Origin: Stutzerimonas stutzeri
GTDB taxonomy: Bacteria > Pseudomonadota > Gammaproteobacteria > Enterobacterales > Pasteurellaceae
Assembly: GCA_901420285.1 (NCBI GenBank)
Contig: CABDVE010000001.1
Span: 1,364,001 to 1,428,000, forward strand
DNA: 64,000 nt
Direction: 5' to 3'
The translations under genes and the position numbers were made by a program. The stretch's first letter is position 1. Each line of letters begins with the position of its first letter. The notes beneath the pieces were generated by a model. The model was not told where the DNA came from and searched no databases. It saw nothing but the letters and a program-made list of their open reading frames with translations. Of this stretch, positions 52,901 through 58,418 are shown piece by piece.

Positions 52901-55475
52901 CTGATGCAACAGCACCAAAAGCAGTTGCATTGGCATACGGACCGACAGCCAGTGCCGCCTCATCTAATGCATTTGAACTATAACCCAACGCAGTAGCGCA
53001 CATTTCAGTAGCGTTGGCATATACCCCGAACGCGGCAGAATTAGCGCCTAAGGCTCTCGTACTGTGACCTACGGCGGTAGCATAATAGTCCGCAAATGAG
53101 CGTCCACCAACCGCTACGCCAACTCTATTGGTACTGCTATTACTACCGATTGATACACTTTCTTCCCAAGCACTGGCTGAAGAACCGATAGCGAGCGACA
53201 GAGAACCATGCGTGCTTGCATTTAAACCAATCGCTACTGAGCTTTCACCATTTGCATTCGCAAGACGCCCAATCGCTGTTGTGTTATTTAATACTGCAAG
53301 AGAATCAGTACCGATCGCGATTGCTGAATCAAGTGTTGAGTATATGTTGGAAGCTGTAGCATTTTGTCCGATAGCAATTAAGCCACGATGACCGCTTGCT
53401 GTGGTTCCTGCCGTCGCATTCGGGCCTAAAGCTACAGAATCAATGCCTTTTGCCCCTTGGCCGTTTTGGTTGCCTGCCACAGTAGAATTAATGCCAACGT
53501 ATTTGGAGCCGGCATTTTGCATAGCAGCGTAAAGTTGGGAACCGCGAATAGCATCGGTGGAATTGGCGGACACTAAACCTTCAGCTAAACCTTGAATACG
53601 GCGGGTTTGATTGGCGCTGATGTTGCCGACGGAAATGACGCCGGTAGCGTTAGTAATACCTGCCGTGGTGTTGCTGTCGGCCGCGGTGTAAGCACTGTTG
53701 GAACCGAGGAAGACGGAGTTGTTTGCGGTATTTTTGATGTCGTTACCAAGCGCGAACACGCCGGTTAAGCCGGTGGCTAAGGTGTTATTATTACCGATAC
53801 TGTAAGACGCGTTGGCGTTAATGATACTCGGATCACCGAATGCACCGGAATTGTGGCCAGTCACAATATTGCCAACACCGATAGCGATGGATTGGTTGCC
53901 AGTGACGTTGGAGTTATAACCAACGGAAATAGATTGATTACCGGTAACGGAAGCATTATAGCCGGCAGCAAGAGAGCCGTTTCCTTTTGCAAAGGTATTG
54001 GCCCCCAATGCGGTGGCCTGCATGACATCTTTATCAATAATTGAGGAGTGGTTAAAACGACCTGCTACGGCATTTGCCCCTAATACGACGTTTTCATCGC
54101 CCCAAGATTCGGAATTCATCCCGATAGCTGTGGTGTTAGAAACAAAATTGTAGGCAATACGGCCGTTGTCAGTACCGATTCGTGAGCCAATACCAAGCAG
54201 GTTATCCCCATAAACTTGGGAATTCAATGCCACACTATTTTCGCCATAAGCAATACTTTTATCAGCCTCTACTTGACTGGTGAAAGGGTTATATCCTGAG
54301 AAACTTCCGACCGCTGTGGAGGCCACGCCATGAGCATAGCCATTAATCGCCGTGGAGTATGAGGCGTTATTCGACGTTGCCTGACCATTAATTACCACTG
54401 TATGATCTAATGAGCCAACCCAACTATTTGCTACCCCCTGAACAACAACAGAATTATTACCACTGATCTTGCCCGATACTGCCACAACTTGTGAGCCATC
54501 TGCTGACGAGTCATAGCCCAATGCCACAGTTTGACTACCGTTTGCTGTTGTAAATGCGCCCAATGCGGTGTTGTTTGCTCCTGTAGCAGTAGCATTCACC
54601 CCTGTGGCAATAGAATTATTACCCGTGGCATTAGCGCTCACACCTTGAGCAATAGAATGATTACCCGCTGCAGAGGCTTTCGGACCGAGGGCCATGGCGT
54701 TGATGCCGGTGGCTTGTTGATTGGTGGTGGATCCGCCGAAATTCTCAGTCATATTAGAGTTAACATGAAAATAAGAATAACCCGCGGTACTATAGAGAGT
54801 GCCTAATTTTCCTGTTGGATCGAAACCTTGGTTGGCAGAAGCACCTGTCGGATAGGCACTCCATGCTAATCCCTTAGAGTCCATTCCTGTTACAGCATCA
54901 ACAGTTACATTTTGTGAAAGGTGAGCTGAAATATTAGCAAACGACATAGTAAGGCCTAATGCACTTGATGAGATCATATCTCCAGGGGTGCTTGTATGCG
55001 GCAGACTATTTACCTGATATGTCGGATCTCCCTCAAAAAAACCAAGCGTAGAATTATAATATATTGCACTCGTGGAGGAATTTGGAATGCTATTAAAAAG
55101 ATCTGCATACGCCTTTCCATATTTATCACGCTGTGCTGAGGTAGTATTAGTGACTAACCATGTATCTTGAGCATAGCTACCGCGATTATCAAAAAGATGC
55201 GCCCCCATAGCCATACCATCACCGATATAAAGCTTTTCTCCACCGGCAGTTTCATAATAAAAATCGGTAAAAAGCATTTCGCCTTTTTCATTGGAACCGA
55301 CATATTTTATCGCCTCGGCCGGCTTGGCGCTTAATGTCCATACCAACACGCCCGCGGCGACGGCCGTCAATGCGGTGCTCGTGGCGGAGGCTTTTACGTG
55401 TCCGCGCGCGAGTTCGGATACGACGACCCAAGCTTGTTGGGCGGCGTTCCAGACAATTTTGTATATTTTGTTCAT
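40968..55475 (-). CDS. Giant trimeric autotransporter adhesin with about 450 N-X-T heptads
   Basis: A surface-exposed type Vc adhesin of 4,835 residues. An extended signal peptide (MNKIYKIVWNAAQQAWVVVS... to about residue 55, cleavage after AEA) is followed by an N-terminal region, then three YadA-like left-handed beta-roll head modules (about 255-610, 675-1020, 1075-1390), each closed by a neck with the NVAAGL...DAVNGSQL-type signature (RRIQGLAEGL and RRIQNVAAGL). Residues about 1444-4598 are one uninterrupted heptad repeat, NSTANAA NTTANNA NSTATAA and variants. A short stalk and a YadA anchor ending in GVGAGVGYKW complete it. The heads are also sequon-rich. RBS GAGGATGTG lies 11 bases before the ATG. 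The usual stalk coiled coil is replaced by alanine/asparagine/threonine-only heptads. It resembles EmaA/Knh-type substrates but I do not assign a name. Confidence 0.95.
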   Translation of the reverse strand: MNKIYKIVWNAAQQAWVVVSELARGHVKASATSTALTAVAAGVLVWTLSAKPAEAIKYVGSNEKGEMLFTDFYYETAGGEKLYIGDGMAMGAHLFDNRGSYAQDTWLVTNTTSAQRDKYGKAYADLFNSIPNSSTSAIYYNSTLGFFEGDPTYQVNSLPHTSTPGDMISSSALGLTMSFANISAHLSQNVTVDAVTGMDSKGLAWSAYPTGASANQGFDPTGKLGTLYSTAGYSYFHVNSNMTENFGGSTTNQQATGINAMALGPKASAAGNHSIAQGVSANATGNNSIATGVNATATGANNTALGAFTTANGSQTVALGYDSSADGSQVVAVSGKISGNNSVVVQGVANSWVGSLDHTVVINGQATSNNASYSTAINGYAHGVASTAVGSFSGYNPFTSQVEADKSIAYGENSVALNSQVYGDNLLGIGSRIGTDNGRIAYNFVSNTTAIGMNSESWGDENVVLGANAVAGRFNHSSIIDKDVMQATALGANTFAKGNGSLAAGYNASVTGNQSISVGYNSNVTGNQSIAIGVGNIVTGHNSGAFGDPSIINANASYSIGNNNTLATGLTGVFALGNDIKNTANNSVFLGSNSAYTAADSNTTAGITNATGVISVGNISANQTRRIQGLAEGLVSANSTDAIRGSQLYAAMQNAGSKYVGINSTVAGNQNGQGAKGIDSVALGPNATAGTTASGHRGLIAIGQNATASNIYSTLDSAIAIGTDSLAVLNNTTAIGRLANANGESSVAIGLNASTHGSLSLAIGSSASAWEESVSIGSNSSTNRVGVAVGGRSFADYYATAVGHSTRALGANSAAFGVYANATEMCATALGYSSNALDEAALAVGPYANATAFGAVASGYMSQAHGMTSVAQGGWAKALNDYSIAQGYAANASGLESTAVGTNATAAGNQSIAMGSNATTLGFESIAIGNASNVTGNQSIGIGVGNQVHGHNSGAFGDPSIINANASYSVGNNNTLAAGQTDVFALGNNITNTANNSVFLGSGSAYTAADNNLTAGVTGAVGVISVGNISANQTRRIQGLAEGLVSANSTDAIRGSQLYAAMQNAGSKYVGINSTVAGNRNGQGAKGIDSIALGPNATAGTTASGHRDLIAIGANATALSTNATVIGANARGVADSATAVGAGAKALDTYSIALGANALASEEQAISIGNATSARKSAIAIGSNISAGRWGIAMGVQTTADQNGISIGRESNSLDGGVALGYLSNANAYSSLALGFTANVSTGADAGIALGRWSGAHAKDAIAIGNSSQVSGEAGISIGNMSNVTGNQSIGIGVGNQVHGHNSGAFGDPSVINANASYSVGNNNTLAAGQTGVFALGNDISTTTNNSVFLGSNSAYVVAGTSTKGLSAYASETLGSGPGAITLNFSGSTPAGVVSVGAAGSERRIQNVAAGLLSNTSTDAVNGSQLYAVAQVAYNATTEAKAANSTANAANTTANNANSTATAANSTANAANTTANTANSTANYANSTALAANSTANVANSTANYANSTALVANSTANAANTTANNANSTATAANSTANAANTTANTANSTANYANSTALAANSTANAANTTANNANSTATAANSTANAANSTANAANTTANNANSTATAANSTANAANTTANTANSTANYANSTALAANSTANAANTTANNANSTATAANSTANAANSTANAANTTANTANSTANYANSTALAANSTANAANTTANNANSTALAANSTANTANTTANNANSTATAANTTANAANSTANAANTTANTANSTANYANSTALAANSTANAANTTANNANSTATAANSTANAANTTANTANSTANYANSTALAANSTANAANTTANTANSTANYANSTALVANSTANYANSTALAANSTANAANTTANNANSTATAANSTANAANTTANTANSTANYANSTALVANSTANAANTTANNANSTATAANSTANAANTTANTANSTANYANSTALAANSTANAANTTANNANSTATAANSTANAANSTANVANSTANYANSTALAANSTANAANTTANNANSTATAANSTANAANTTANTANSTANYANSTALAANSTANAANTTANNANSTATAANSTANAANTTANTANSTANYANSTALVANSTANYANSTALVANSTANYANSTALVANSTANYANSTALAANSTANAANSTANVANSTANYANSTALVANSTANAANTTANNANSTATAANSTANAANSLATVANNTANAALANATIANTTANLANATANTANSTANYANSTALVANSTANYANSTALAANSTANAANTTANNANSTATAANSTANAANTTANTANSTANYANSTALAANSTANAANTTANNANSTATAANSTANAANTTANTANSTANYANSTALAANSTANAANTTANNANSTATAANSTANAANTTANTANSTANYANSTALAANSTANAANTTANNANSTATAANSTANAANSTANAANTTANTANSTANYANSTALAANSTANAANTTANTANSTANLANTTANNANSTATAANSTANAANSLATVANNTANAALANATIANTTANLANATANTANSTANYANSTALVANSTANYANSTALAANSTANAANTTANNANSTATAANSTANAANTTANTANSTANYANSTALAANSTANAANTTANNANSTATAANSTANAANTTANTANSTANYANSTALAANSTANAANTTANNANSTATAANSTANAANTTANTANSTANAANTTANTANSTANYANSTALAANSTANAANTTANNANSTATAANSTANAANSTANAANTTANNANSTATAANSTANAANSTANAANTTANTANSTANYANSTALAANSTANAANTTANNANSTATAANSTANAANSTANAANTTANTANSTANYANSTALVANSTANYANSTALVANSTANYANSTALVANSTANYANSTALVANSTGNYANSTSLAANSTANAANTTANNANSTATAANTTANTANSTANYANSTALAANITANAANTTANNANSTANAANTTANTANSTANYANSTALAANSTANAANTTANNANSTANAANTTANTANSTANYANSTALAANSTANAANTTANNANSTATAANSTANAANTTANTANSTANYANSTALAANSTSNAANTTANNANSTATAANSTANLANTTANNANSTATAANSTANAANTTANTANSTANYANSTALAANSTANAANTTANNANSTATAANSTANAANTTANTANSTANYANSTALAANSTSNAANTTANNANSTATAANSTANLANTTANNANSTATAANSTANAANSTANVANSTANAANSLATVANNTANAALANATIANTTANLANATANTANSTANYANSTALAANSTANAANTTANNANSTATAANSTANAANTTANTANSTANYANSTALAANSTANTANTTANNANSTATAANSTANAANSTANVANSTANAANSLATVANNTANAALANATIANTTANLANATANTANSTANYANSTALAANSTANAANTTANNANSTATAANSTANSANTTANTANSTANYANSTALAANSTANAANTTANTANSTANYANSTALVANSTANAANTTANNANSTATAANSTANAANTTANTANSTANYANSTALAANSTANAANTTANNANSTATAANSTANAANSTANAANTTANTANSTANYANSTALAANSTANTANTTANNANSTATAANSTANLANTTANNANSTATAANSTANAANTTANTANSTANLANTTANNANSTATAANSTANAANTTANTANSTANYANSTALAANSTANTANTTANNANSTATAANSTANAANSTANVANTTANTANSTANYANSTALAANSTANAANTTANNANSTATAANSTANAANTTANTANSTANYANSTALAANSTANAANTTANNANSTATAANSTANAANTTANTANSTANYANSTALAANSTANAANTTANNANSTATAANSTANLANTTANTANSTANLANTTANNANSTATAANSTANVANSTAFAANSTANAANSTANVANSTANVANSTAFAANSTANAANSTANVANSTAFAANSTANAANSTANVANSTAFAANSTANAANSTANVANSTAFAANSTANAANSTANTANSTANAANSTANVANSTAFAANSTANAANSTANVANSTANVANSTAFAANSTANAANSTANVANSTAFAANSTANAANSTANVANSTAFAANSTANAANSTANVANSTAFAANSTANAANSTANVANSTANVANSTAFAANSTANAANSTANVANSTAFAANSTANAANSTANVANSTAFAANSTANAANSTANTANSTANAANSTANVANSTANVANSTAFAANSTANAANSTANVANSTAFAANSTANAANSTANVANSTAFAANSTANAANSTANVANSTANVANSTAFAANSTANAANSTANVANSTAFAANSTANAANSTANVANSTAFAANSTANAANSTANVANSTAFAANSTANAANSTANVANSTANTANSTANAANTTANTANSTANAANTTANTANSTANAANTTANTANSTANAANTTANTANSTANAANTTANTANSTANAANTTANTANSTANAANTTANTANSTANAANTTANTANNTANIANSTANSANANATAALANATQANAGWNLTTSASTGNVSNVSIANVRGNDTVTFDAGDNIAITQTGRGLSVALARDISVNSVTTKDLTATGNVTLGGGAGTSVKVASGTTVNMGGNRIQNVGNATADTDAANMGDVKRYVNTTLAGFNATATNSAVNNLNKRVNKLDKRMRGYAANAMAATALPQVTAAGESMVSAAVGSQGGASAVAVGYSRALDNGKVIIKLNGAVSSNGEAGVGAGVGYKW
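41190..41300 (-). other. Stalk end and start of the YadA membrane anchor
   Basis: The short heptad stalk (AVNNLNKRVNKLDKRMRGYAA, a normal leucine/valine trimeric coiled coil) leads into the four-strand anchor at 40968-41185. It shows the change from the Ala/Asn/Thr heptads to a conventional coiled coil. Confidence 0.75.
41683..51146 (-). repeat. 21-bp/7-residue tandem array in the adhesin stalk
   Basis: Around 450 copies of a 21-bp unit, all in frame. Three blocks are visible. Block A (about 41,705-42,045) has eight copies of a 42-bp unit (NSTANAANTTANTA), nearly identical in DNA. Block B (about 42,050-43,545) alternates NSTANVA, NSTAFAA and NSTANAA. Block C (about 43,545-51,146) has higher-order units of 147 or 168 bp (NSTANYA NSTALAA NSTANAA NTTANNA NSTATAA NSTANAA NTTANTA), with runs of alternating NSTANYA/NSTALVA. 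Copies of CAATGCGGTGCT sit once per higher-order unit in block C. Codons differ between copies far more than residues do. Confidence 0.95.
51440..53900 (-). repeat. Three near-identical head/neck modules
   Basis: The segment encoding GHNSGAFGDPS and SYSVGNNNTLA recurs at about 51,440-51,640, 52,500-52,690 and 53,710-53,900. A second segment (VGINSTVAGNQNGQGAKGID) recurs with few changes at 52,180-52,290 and 53,390-53,500. This is the trace of module duplication within the adhesin head. Confidence 0.85.
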
Positions 55476-55912
55476 TAAAAATCACATCCTCTTATAAAGT
55501 TGTGGGTAAAAAATATGGCAAAACGCCGTTTAAATGCGTGTGTTTTACACAGACTTAAACAGCGTGAATACGGCGTTATGCCTAAATGTTTTCCGGCGAA
55601 ATTTTAAGCATTTTCCTGCCAAAAAAGCGGCGATATTCTATGGGAGTTTTGGGGGAATGTAAAGGCTGTTTTGGGTAAGGGTAAATGACGTTATTGGTTC
55701 TGCTTTCAGCCACTTAGGGCTTGGTGACAGCCTTTCGATAAACAGAGGCGAGAACAATCTGCTGCCATTGCGATTTTTTGAAGGAACAAAGCAGGATTTT
55801 TTGTGGCTTCAATGCGGTGCTGATTTGGTAGTACGGCAATAAATACCCTTTTACTTTTAGATCAAATCAAACTACTATTGCATTACATTTTGCATTACAA
55901 ATGAGGGAAATT
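55476..55912. other. 437-base gap upstream of the adhesin
   Basis: No gene seen. It contains the adhesin's ribosome site and leader, a loose 56-base inverted repeat (AACGCCGT at 55522-55529 and ACGGCGTT at 55570-55577, with GTGTTTTACAC inside), and a dispersed motif copy at 55808-55826 (TTCAATGCGGTGCTGATTT) with the same TTTTTTGTGGC lead as the copy at 56748. The first TA pair starts at 55913. Confidence 0.6.
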
Positions 55913-56155
55913 ATGGCTACACTAAATGTTCGTTTAGACGACGAATTGAAACAAAAAACTTATGCGATTCTTGAACGTTTAAATATTTCGCCGAGTGAAG
56001 CGATTCGTCTTTATTTTCAATATATTACGGAAAATCAAAAATTGCCGATTAAGTCTGTCAGCGTAACGGATGAGGAACAAGAATTATTGGAAACGGTGCG
56101 TTATCGTTTGGCAAATCCGCAACAAGGGATTAAGGTGAGTTTAGATGAACTATGA
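55913..56155 (+). CDS. RelB/DinJ-like antitoxin
   Basis: An 80-residue protein (start 55913, MATLNVRLDDELKQKTYAI, with GAGGGAAATT as ribosome site) with an N-terminal ribbon-helix-helix domain and the DinJ/RelB pattern RLNISPSEAIRLYFQYI. The C-terminal region is acidic and would wrap the toxin. It overlaps the toxin gene by 11 bases, so the pair is translationally coupled, and probably represses its own promoter. RelB-type antitoxins are degraded by Lon, freeing the toxin. Confidence 0.88.
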   Translation: MATLNVRLDDELKQKTYAILERLNISPSEAIRLYFQYITENQKLPIKSVSVTDEEQELLETVRYRLANPQQGIKVSLDEL

Positions 56156-56435
56156 ATTGGAGTTTGATCCGCGGGCGTTAAAAGAATGGAAAAAGCTAGA
56201 TGAAACGGTGAAAACACAATTCAAAAAGAAATTAGCAGCCGTGTTAATAAACCTGGATATTCCGGCCAACCGTCTAAGAGAATTTCCTTATTGTTATAAA
56301 ATCAAGCTGAAAAAATTAGGCTATCGCTTGGTTTACCAAATTCAGCATGAAAAAGTCGTGGTTTTTGTTGTGGCAGTGGGAAAACGAGAAAAAGAAGAAA
56401 CTTACGATAAAGCCAAAGAAAGACTTTTCTTTTAA
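56145..56435 (+). CDS. RelE-family ribosome-dependent mRNA endonuclease toxin
   Basis: A 96-residue RelE/ParE superfamily toxin: LEFDPRALKEWKKLDETVKTQFKKKL, LREFPYCYKIKLKKLGYRLVYQ and VVAVGKREKEETYDKA. The basic residues and the KIKL-RLVYQ strand with arginine match RelE. RelE toxins cleave mRNA in the ribosomal A site. It overlaps the antitoxin gene by 11 bases. Confidence 0.9.
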   Translation: MNYELEFDPRALKEWKKLDETVKTQFKKKLAAVLINLDIPANRLREFPYCYKIKLKKLGYRLVYQIQHEKVVVFVVAVGKREKEETYDKAKERLFF

Positions 56436-56446
56436 CCCGTAGAAAA

Positions 56447-56493
56447 TTCAATGCGGTGCTGATTTGAACTTGCGTGGGAGCACCGCATTGGAG
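56447..56493. repeat. 47-bp TA-island repeat, copy 1
   Basis: TTCAATGCGGTGCTGATTTG, then AACTTGCGTGGG and AGCACCGCATTGGAG. The two ends are inverted copies of the dispersed motif. Copies 2 and 3 lie at 56748-56794 and 57552-57598. Confidence 0.9.
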
Positions 56494-56573
56494 TGAAATT
56501 TGGGTGACTTTTAAGGTGGATAATTATATTATTCGCCTTATTTTTTAAGGCGAATAGAGGAAATAATTGCCGT

Positions 56574-56651
56574 ATGAACACGCAAAGCTATATTTGGCAA
56601 CAGGAAAATTGGACGGATTGGCAATATGATGCGGTGGCGGACGAAGTGTGA
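56574..56651 (+). pseudogene. Remnant of a Fic/DUF4172-type gene
   Basis: Twenty-five codons starting NTQSYIWQQENWTDWQYDA and stopping at TGA 56649. This opening resembles the start of DUF4172-Fic proteins, which begin YIWQ.. followed by W..W. Further in-frame-shifted sequence (LLSPEMLSAED then LAVGKLLNEAALRL) may be more of the same gene, interrupted by a stop. About 350 residues of a normal Fic protein are missing. Confidence 0.4.
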
Positions 56652-56720
56652 GTTATACGTTGTTGTCGCCTGAAATGTTATCCGCCGAAGATTAGCTTGC
56701 CGTCGGCAAATTATTGAACG

Positions 56721-56742
56721 AAGCCGCATTGCGGCTTTTTTT
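56721..56742 (+). terminator. Terminator after the remnant gene
   Basis: AAGCCGCATTGCGGCTT hairpin followed by seven T. A very similar one lies at 57513-57537 after the PemK-like toxin. Confidence 0.8.
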
Positions 56743-56747
56743 GTGGC

Positions 56748-56794
56748 TTCAATGCGGTGCTGATTTGAACTTGCGTGGGAGAACCGCATTGGAG
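56748..56794. repeat. 47-bp TA-island repeat, copy 2
   Basis: Same as 56447-56493 with one change in the right arm (GAACCGCATTGGAG). It follows the terminator at 56721 and precedes the PemI-like antitoxin. Confidence 0.9.
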
Positions 56795-56863
56795 TGATGG
56801 TGATTGCATTATTTTTTAGCAGTTTTATAATGTTTCACAAAATCACACTTTAGGAGGAAGCAG

Positions 56864-57133
56864 ATGCAATCGACCTTAAGACAACAAGGCGGGGCGGCGG
56901 TATTGACTGTTCCGATGGCGATTTTGCAACAGATGGGTTGGCAGATCGGCTATAAAATTAATTTGCAGGCGCAGGGCGAGCAGATCGTGTTAACACCGGT
57001 GAAACGCGTGGCGCGCGGGCGGAAGACAGTGTCGGAATTGTTGTCCGGGATTGATTCGGCAGAGATTGCTGAGCTAAATGCGTCGGTGAGCGATTTTAGT
57101 GAGGCGAAATGCGTGGGCAAGGAGATGATTTGA
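56864..57133 (+). CDS. PemI/ChpS-like AbrB-type antitoxin
   Basis: An 89-residue protein with a SpoVT/AbrB swapped-hairpin N-terminus: TLRQQGGAAVLTVPMAILQQMGWQIGYKINL. The acidic C-terminal half (ELLSGIDSAEIAELNASVSDF) would bind the toxin. Its TGA overlaps the toxin ATG by one base. AGGAGGAAGC is a strong ribosome site. Confidence 0.88.
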   Translation: MQSTLRQQGGAAVLTVPMAILQQMGWQIGYKINLQAQGEQIVLTPVKRVARGRKTVSELLSGIDSAEIAELNASVSDFSEAKCVGKEMI

Positions 57134-57489
57134 TGCGCGTTCCGAAAAAAGGTGAGATTTGGCATATCGATCCGGATCCGACCAAAGGCAGTGAACTGCG
57201 TCGGCCGCATTATTTTATTGTGGTGACCGATGAGTTGTTAAATCGGGCATTAGGTACGGCGTTGTGTTGCCCTATTTCAACCGGCGGAAAGGCGGCACGT
57301 TCGCAAAATGTGACAGTGGCGCTTGAGGGCAATAGTACGGCGTCCGGTACGATCACCGGGGTCATTCTTTGCCATCAGGTGAGGGCATTGGATTTAGCCG
57401 CGCGTCAGGCTAAGTTCGCGACAATTGCAGAGGATTATTTGATCGAAGAGGTGGTGATGAAACTGGTGGATTTGATTGATCCGCAATAA
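57133..57489 (+). CDS. PemK/ChpB-like MazF-family endoribonuclease toxin
   Basis: I chose ATG 57133 (MRVPKKGEIWHIDPDPTKGSE), 118 residues, with AAGGAGATG upstream; the in-frame ATG at 57109 overlaps the antitoxin further. GEIWHIDPDPTKGSELRRPHYFIVV, GTALCCPISTGG, GVILCHQVRALDLAARQA (with the conserved HQVRALD) are PemK/MazF motifs. The family cleaves free mRNA at short sequences. It forms the second TA pair of the island and is followed by a terminator. Confidence 0.93.
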   Translation: MRVPKKGEIWHIDPDPTKGSELRRPHYFIVVTDELLNRALGTALCCPISTGGKAARSQNVTVALEGNSTASGTITGVILCHQVRALDLAARQAKFATIAEDYLIEEVVMKLVDLIDPQ

Positions 57490-57512
57490 GCTTTCCTCCG
57501 TAAAATTCTATT

Positions 57513-57537
57513 AAGCCGCGTTGCGGCTTTTTTTTGC
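57513..57537 (+). terminator. Terminator after the PemK-like toxin
   Basis: AAGCCGCGTTGCGGCTT hairpin followed by a T run, nearly identical to that at 56721. Confidence 0.85.
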
Positions 57538-57551
57538 GGGAACTTTACGGC

Positions 57552-57598
57552 TTCAATGCGGTGCTGATTTGAACTTGCGTGGGAGCACCGCATTGGAG
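57552..57598. repeat. 47-bp TA-island repeat, copy 3
   Basis: Full match to copy 1 in both arms and in the AACTTGCGTGGG spacer. It follows the PemK-like terminator. Confidence 0.9.
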
Positions 57599-57679
57599 GT
57601 GTTTTGGATTTGGGGGTTTTGGGGGAAATCAGGACAATTTTTAATTTGAAATCAAGGCAAACAAGGCTATACTTAAAAC

Positions 57680-57696
57680 GTATCATTAAGTGATAC
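57680..57696. promoter_or_regulatory. Operator candidate upstream of the MazEF-like pair
   Basis: GTATCATTAAGTGATAC is a perfect 6-bp inverted repeat with a 5-base spacer, 66 bases before the antitoxin start. TA operons usually repress themselves through such palindromes. Confidence 0.4.
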
Positions 57697-57761
57697 TAAA
57701 AAAGGCTAAACTAAAGGATTAACGATTGAGGAGAGGCTGAGTTTTATCAGCAATGTAAATT

Positions 57762-58031
57762 ATGAATATGCGACTACAAGTGAAACAATGGGGTAATAGT
57801 AAGGCAATCCGTTTACCAAAGGACTTTACTGACGCAATGAATTTAAATATGGGCGATTTTTTAGAGTTAGAAAAAATTAGTCACGATACGATTAAAGTGG
57901 TGATTCTCCCGAATACCCCGGAGAAAAAAAGAAGATTAACATTAAGTGAACGCCTTGCCATGACTGAACTTGAACGGTTACCCGTTGTTGAAGAATGGGA
58001 TTCACTCACACCGGGAGGAAAAGAAATTTAA
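57762..58031 (+). CDS. MazE-like AbrB-family antitoxin
   Basis: An 89-residue antitoxin: LQVKQWGNSKAIRLPKDFTDAMNLNMGDFLELE is the MazE swapped-hairpin DNA-binding domain, and the C-terminal MTELERLPVVEEWDSL is the acidic toxin-binding tail. I kept the first ATG (57762), though the one two codons later is possible. The stop and toxin start overlap (TAATG). Confidence 0.9.
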   Translation: MNMRLQVKQWGNSKAIRLPKDFTDAMNLNMGDFLELEKISHDTIKVVILPNTPEKKRRLTLSERLAMTELERLPVVEEWDSLTPGGKEI

Positions 58032-58387
58032 TGGCCGGCTCAACATTTAAAAGAGGCGATATCATTACTGTTTGCTTAAATCCGGTGGTAGGAAATGAAC
58101 TGCAAGGAGAAAGACGCCCGGCTTTAGTATTAAGCAGTAGCGAATTTCACAAATTAGGATTTATGATGATCGCCCCGATTACACAAGGCAATGCGGCGCT
58201 TGCCAGAAATAATGGCTTTGCCGTAACATTAAGCGGAACCGGCTGTAGAACGCAAGGCGTTATCGTTGCATATCAAGCTCGAATAATTGATTTCAGGAAT
58301 CAAAACGCGCAAAAAATTGAATCTGTGCCTGATTATGTTTTATCTGAAACGCAAGATATTATTGAAGCTATTTTAAAAGATGAGTAA
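58031..58387 (+). CDS. MazF-like endoribonuclease toxin
   Basis: I chose ATG 58031 (MAGSTFKRGDIITVCLNPVVG), 118 residues, with GGGAGGAAAAG upstream; the longer reading lies wholly inside the antitoxin. KRGDIITVCLNP, GERRPALVLSSSEFHKLGFMMIAPITQG and RTQGVIVAYQARIIDF are MazF-family motifs. It is the third TA pair and ends at a terminator shared with the ABC transporter gene. Confidence 0.93.
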   Translation: MAGSTFKRGDIITVCLNPVVGNELQGERRPALVLSSSEFHKLGFMMIAPITQGNAALARNNGFAVTLSGTGCRTQGVIVAYQARIIDFRNQNAQKIESVPDYVLSETQDIIEAILKDE

Positions 58388-58418
58388 AAAATGCCCCAAA
58401 TTTGGGGCAATTTTTTTA
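58386..58418. terminator. Shared terminator of mazF-like and ABC genes
   Basis: TGCCCCAAATTTGGGGCA is an 18-bp perfect palindrome flanked by A and T runs, between convergent genes. Confidence 0.9.

Noticed and set aside
40968-55475. Naming the adhesin EmaA
   Set aside because: It shares the family and the NGT association, but its size and heptad stalk differ from the EmaA I know, and I cannot run an alignment.
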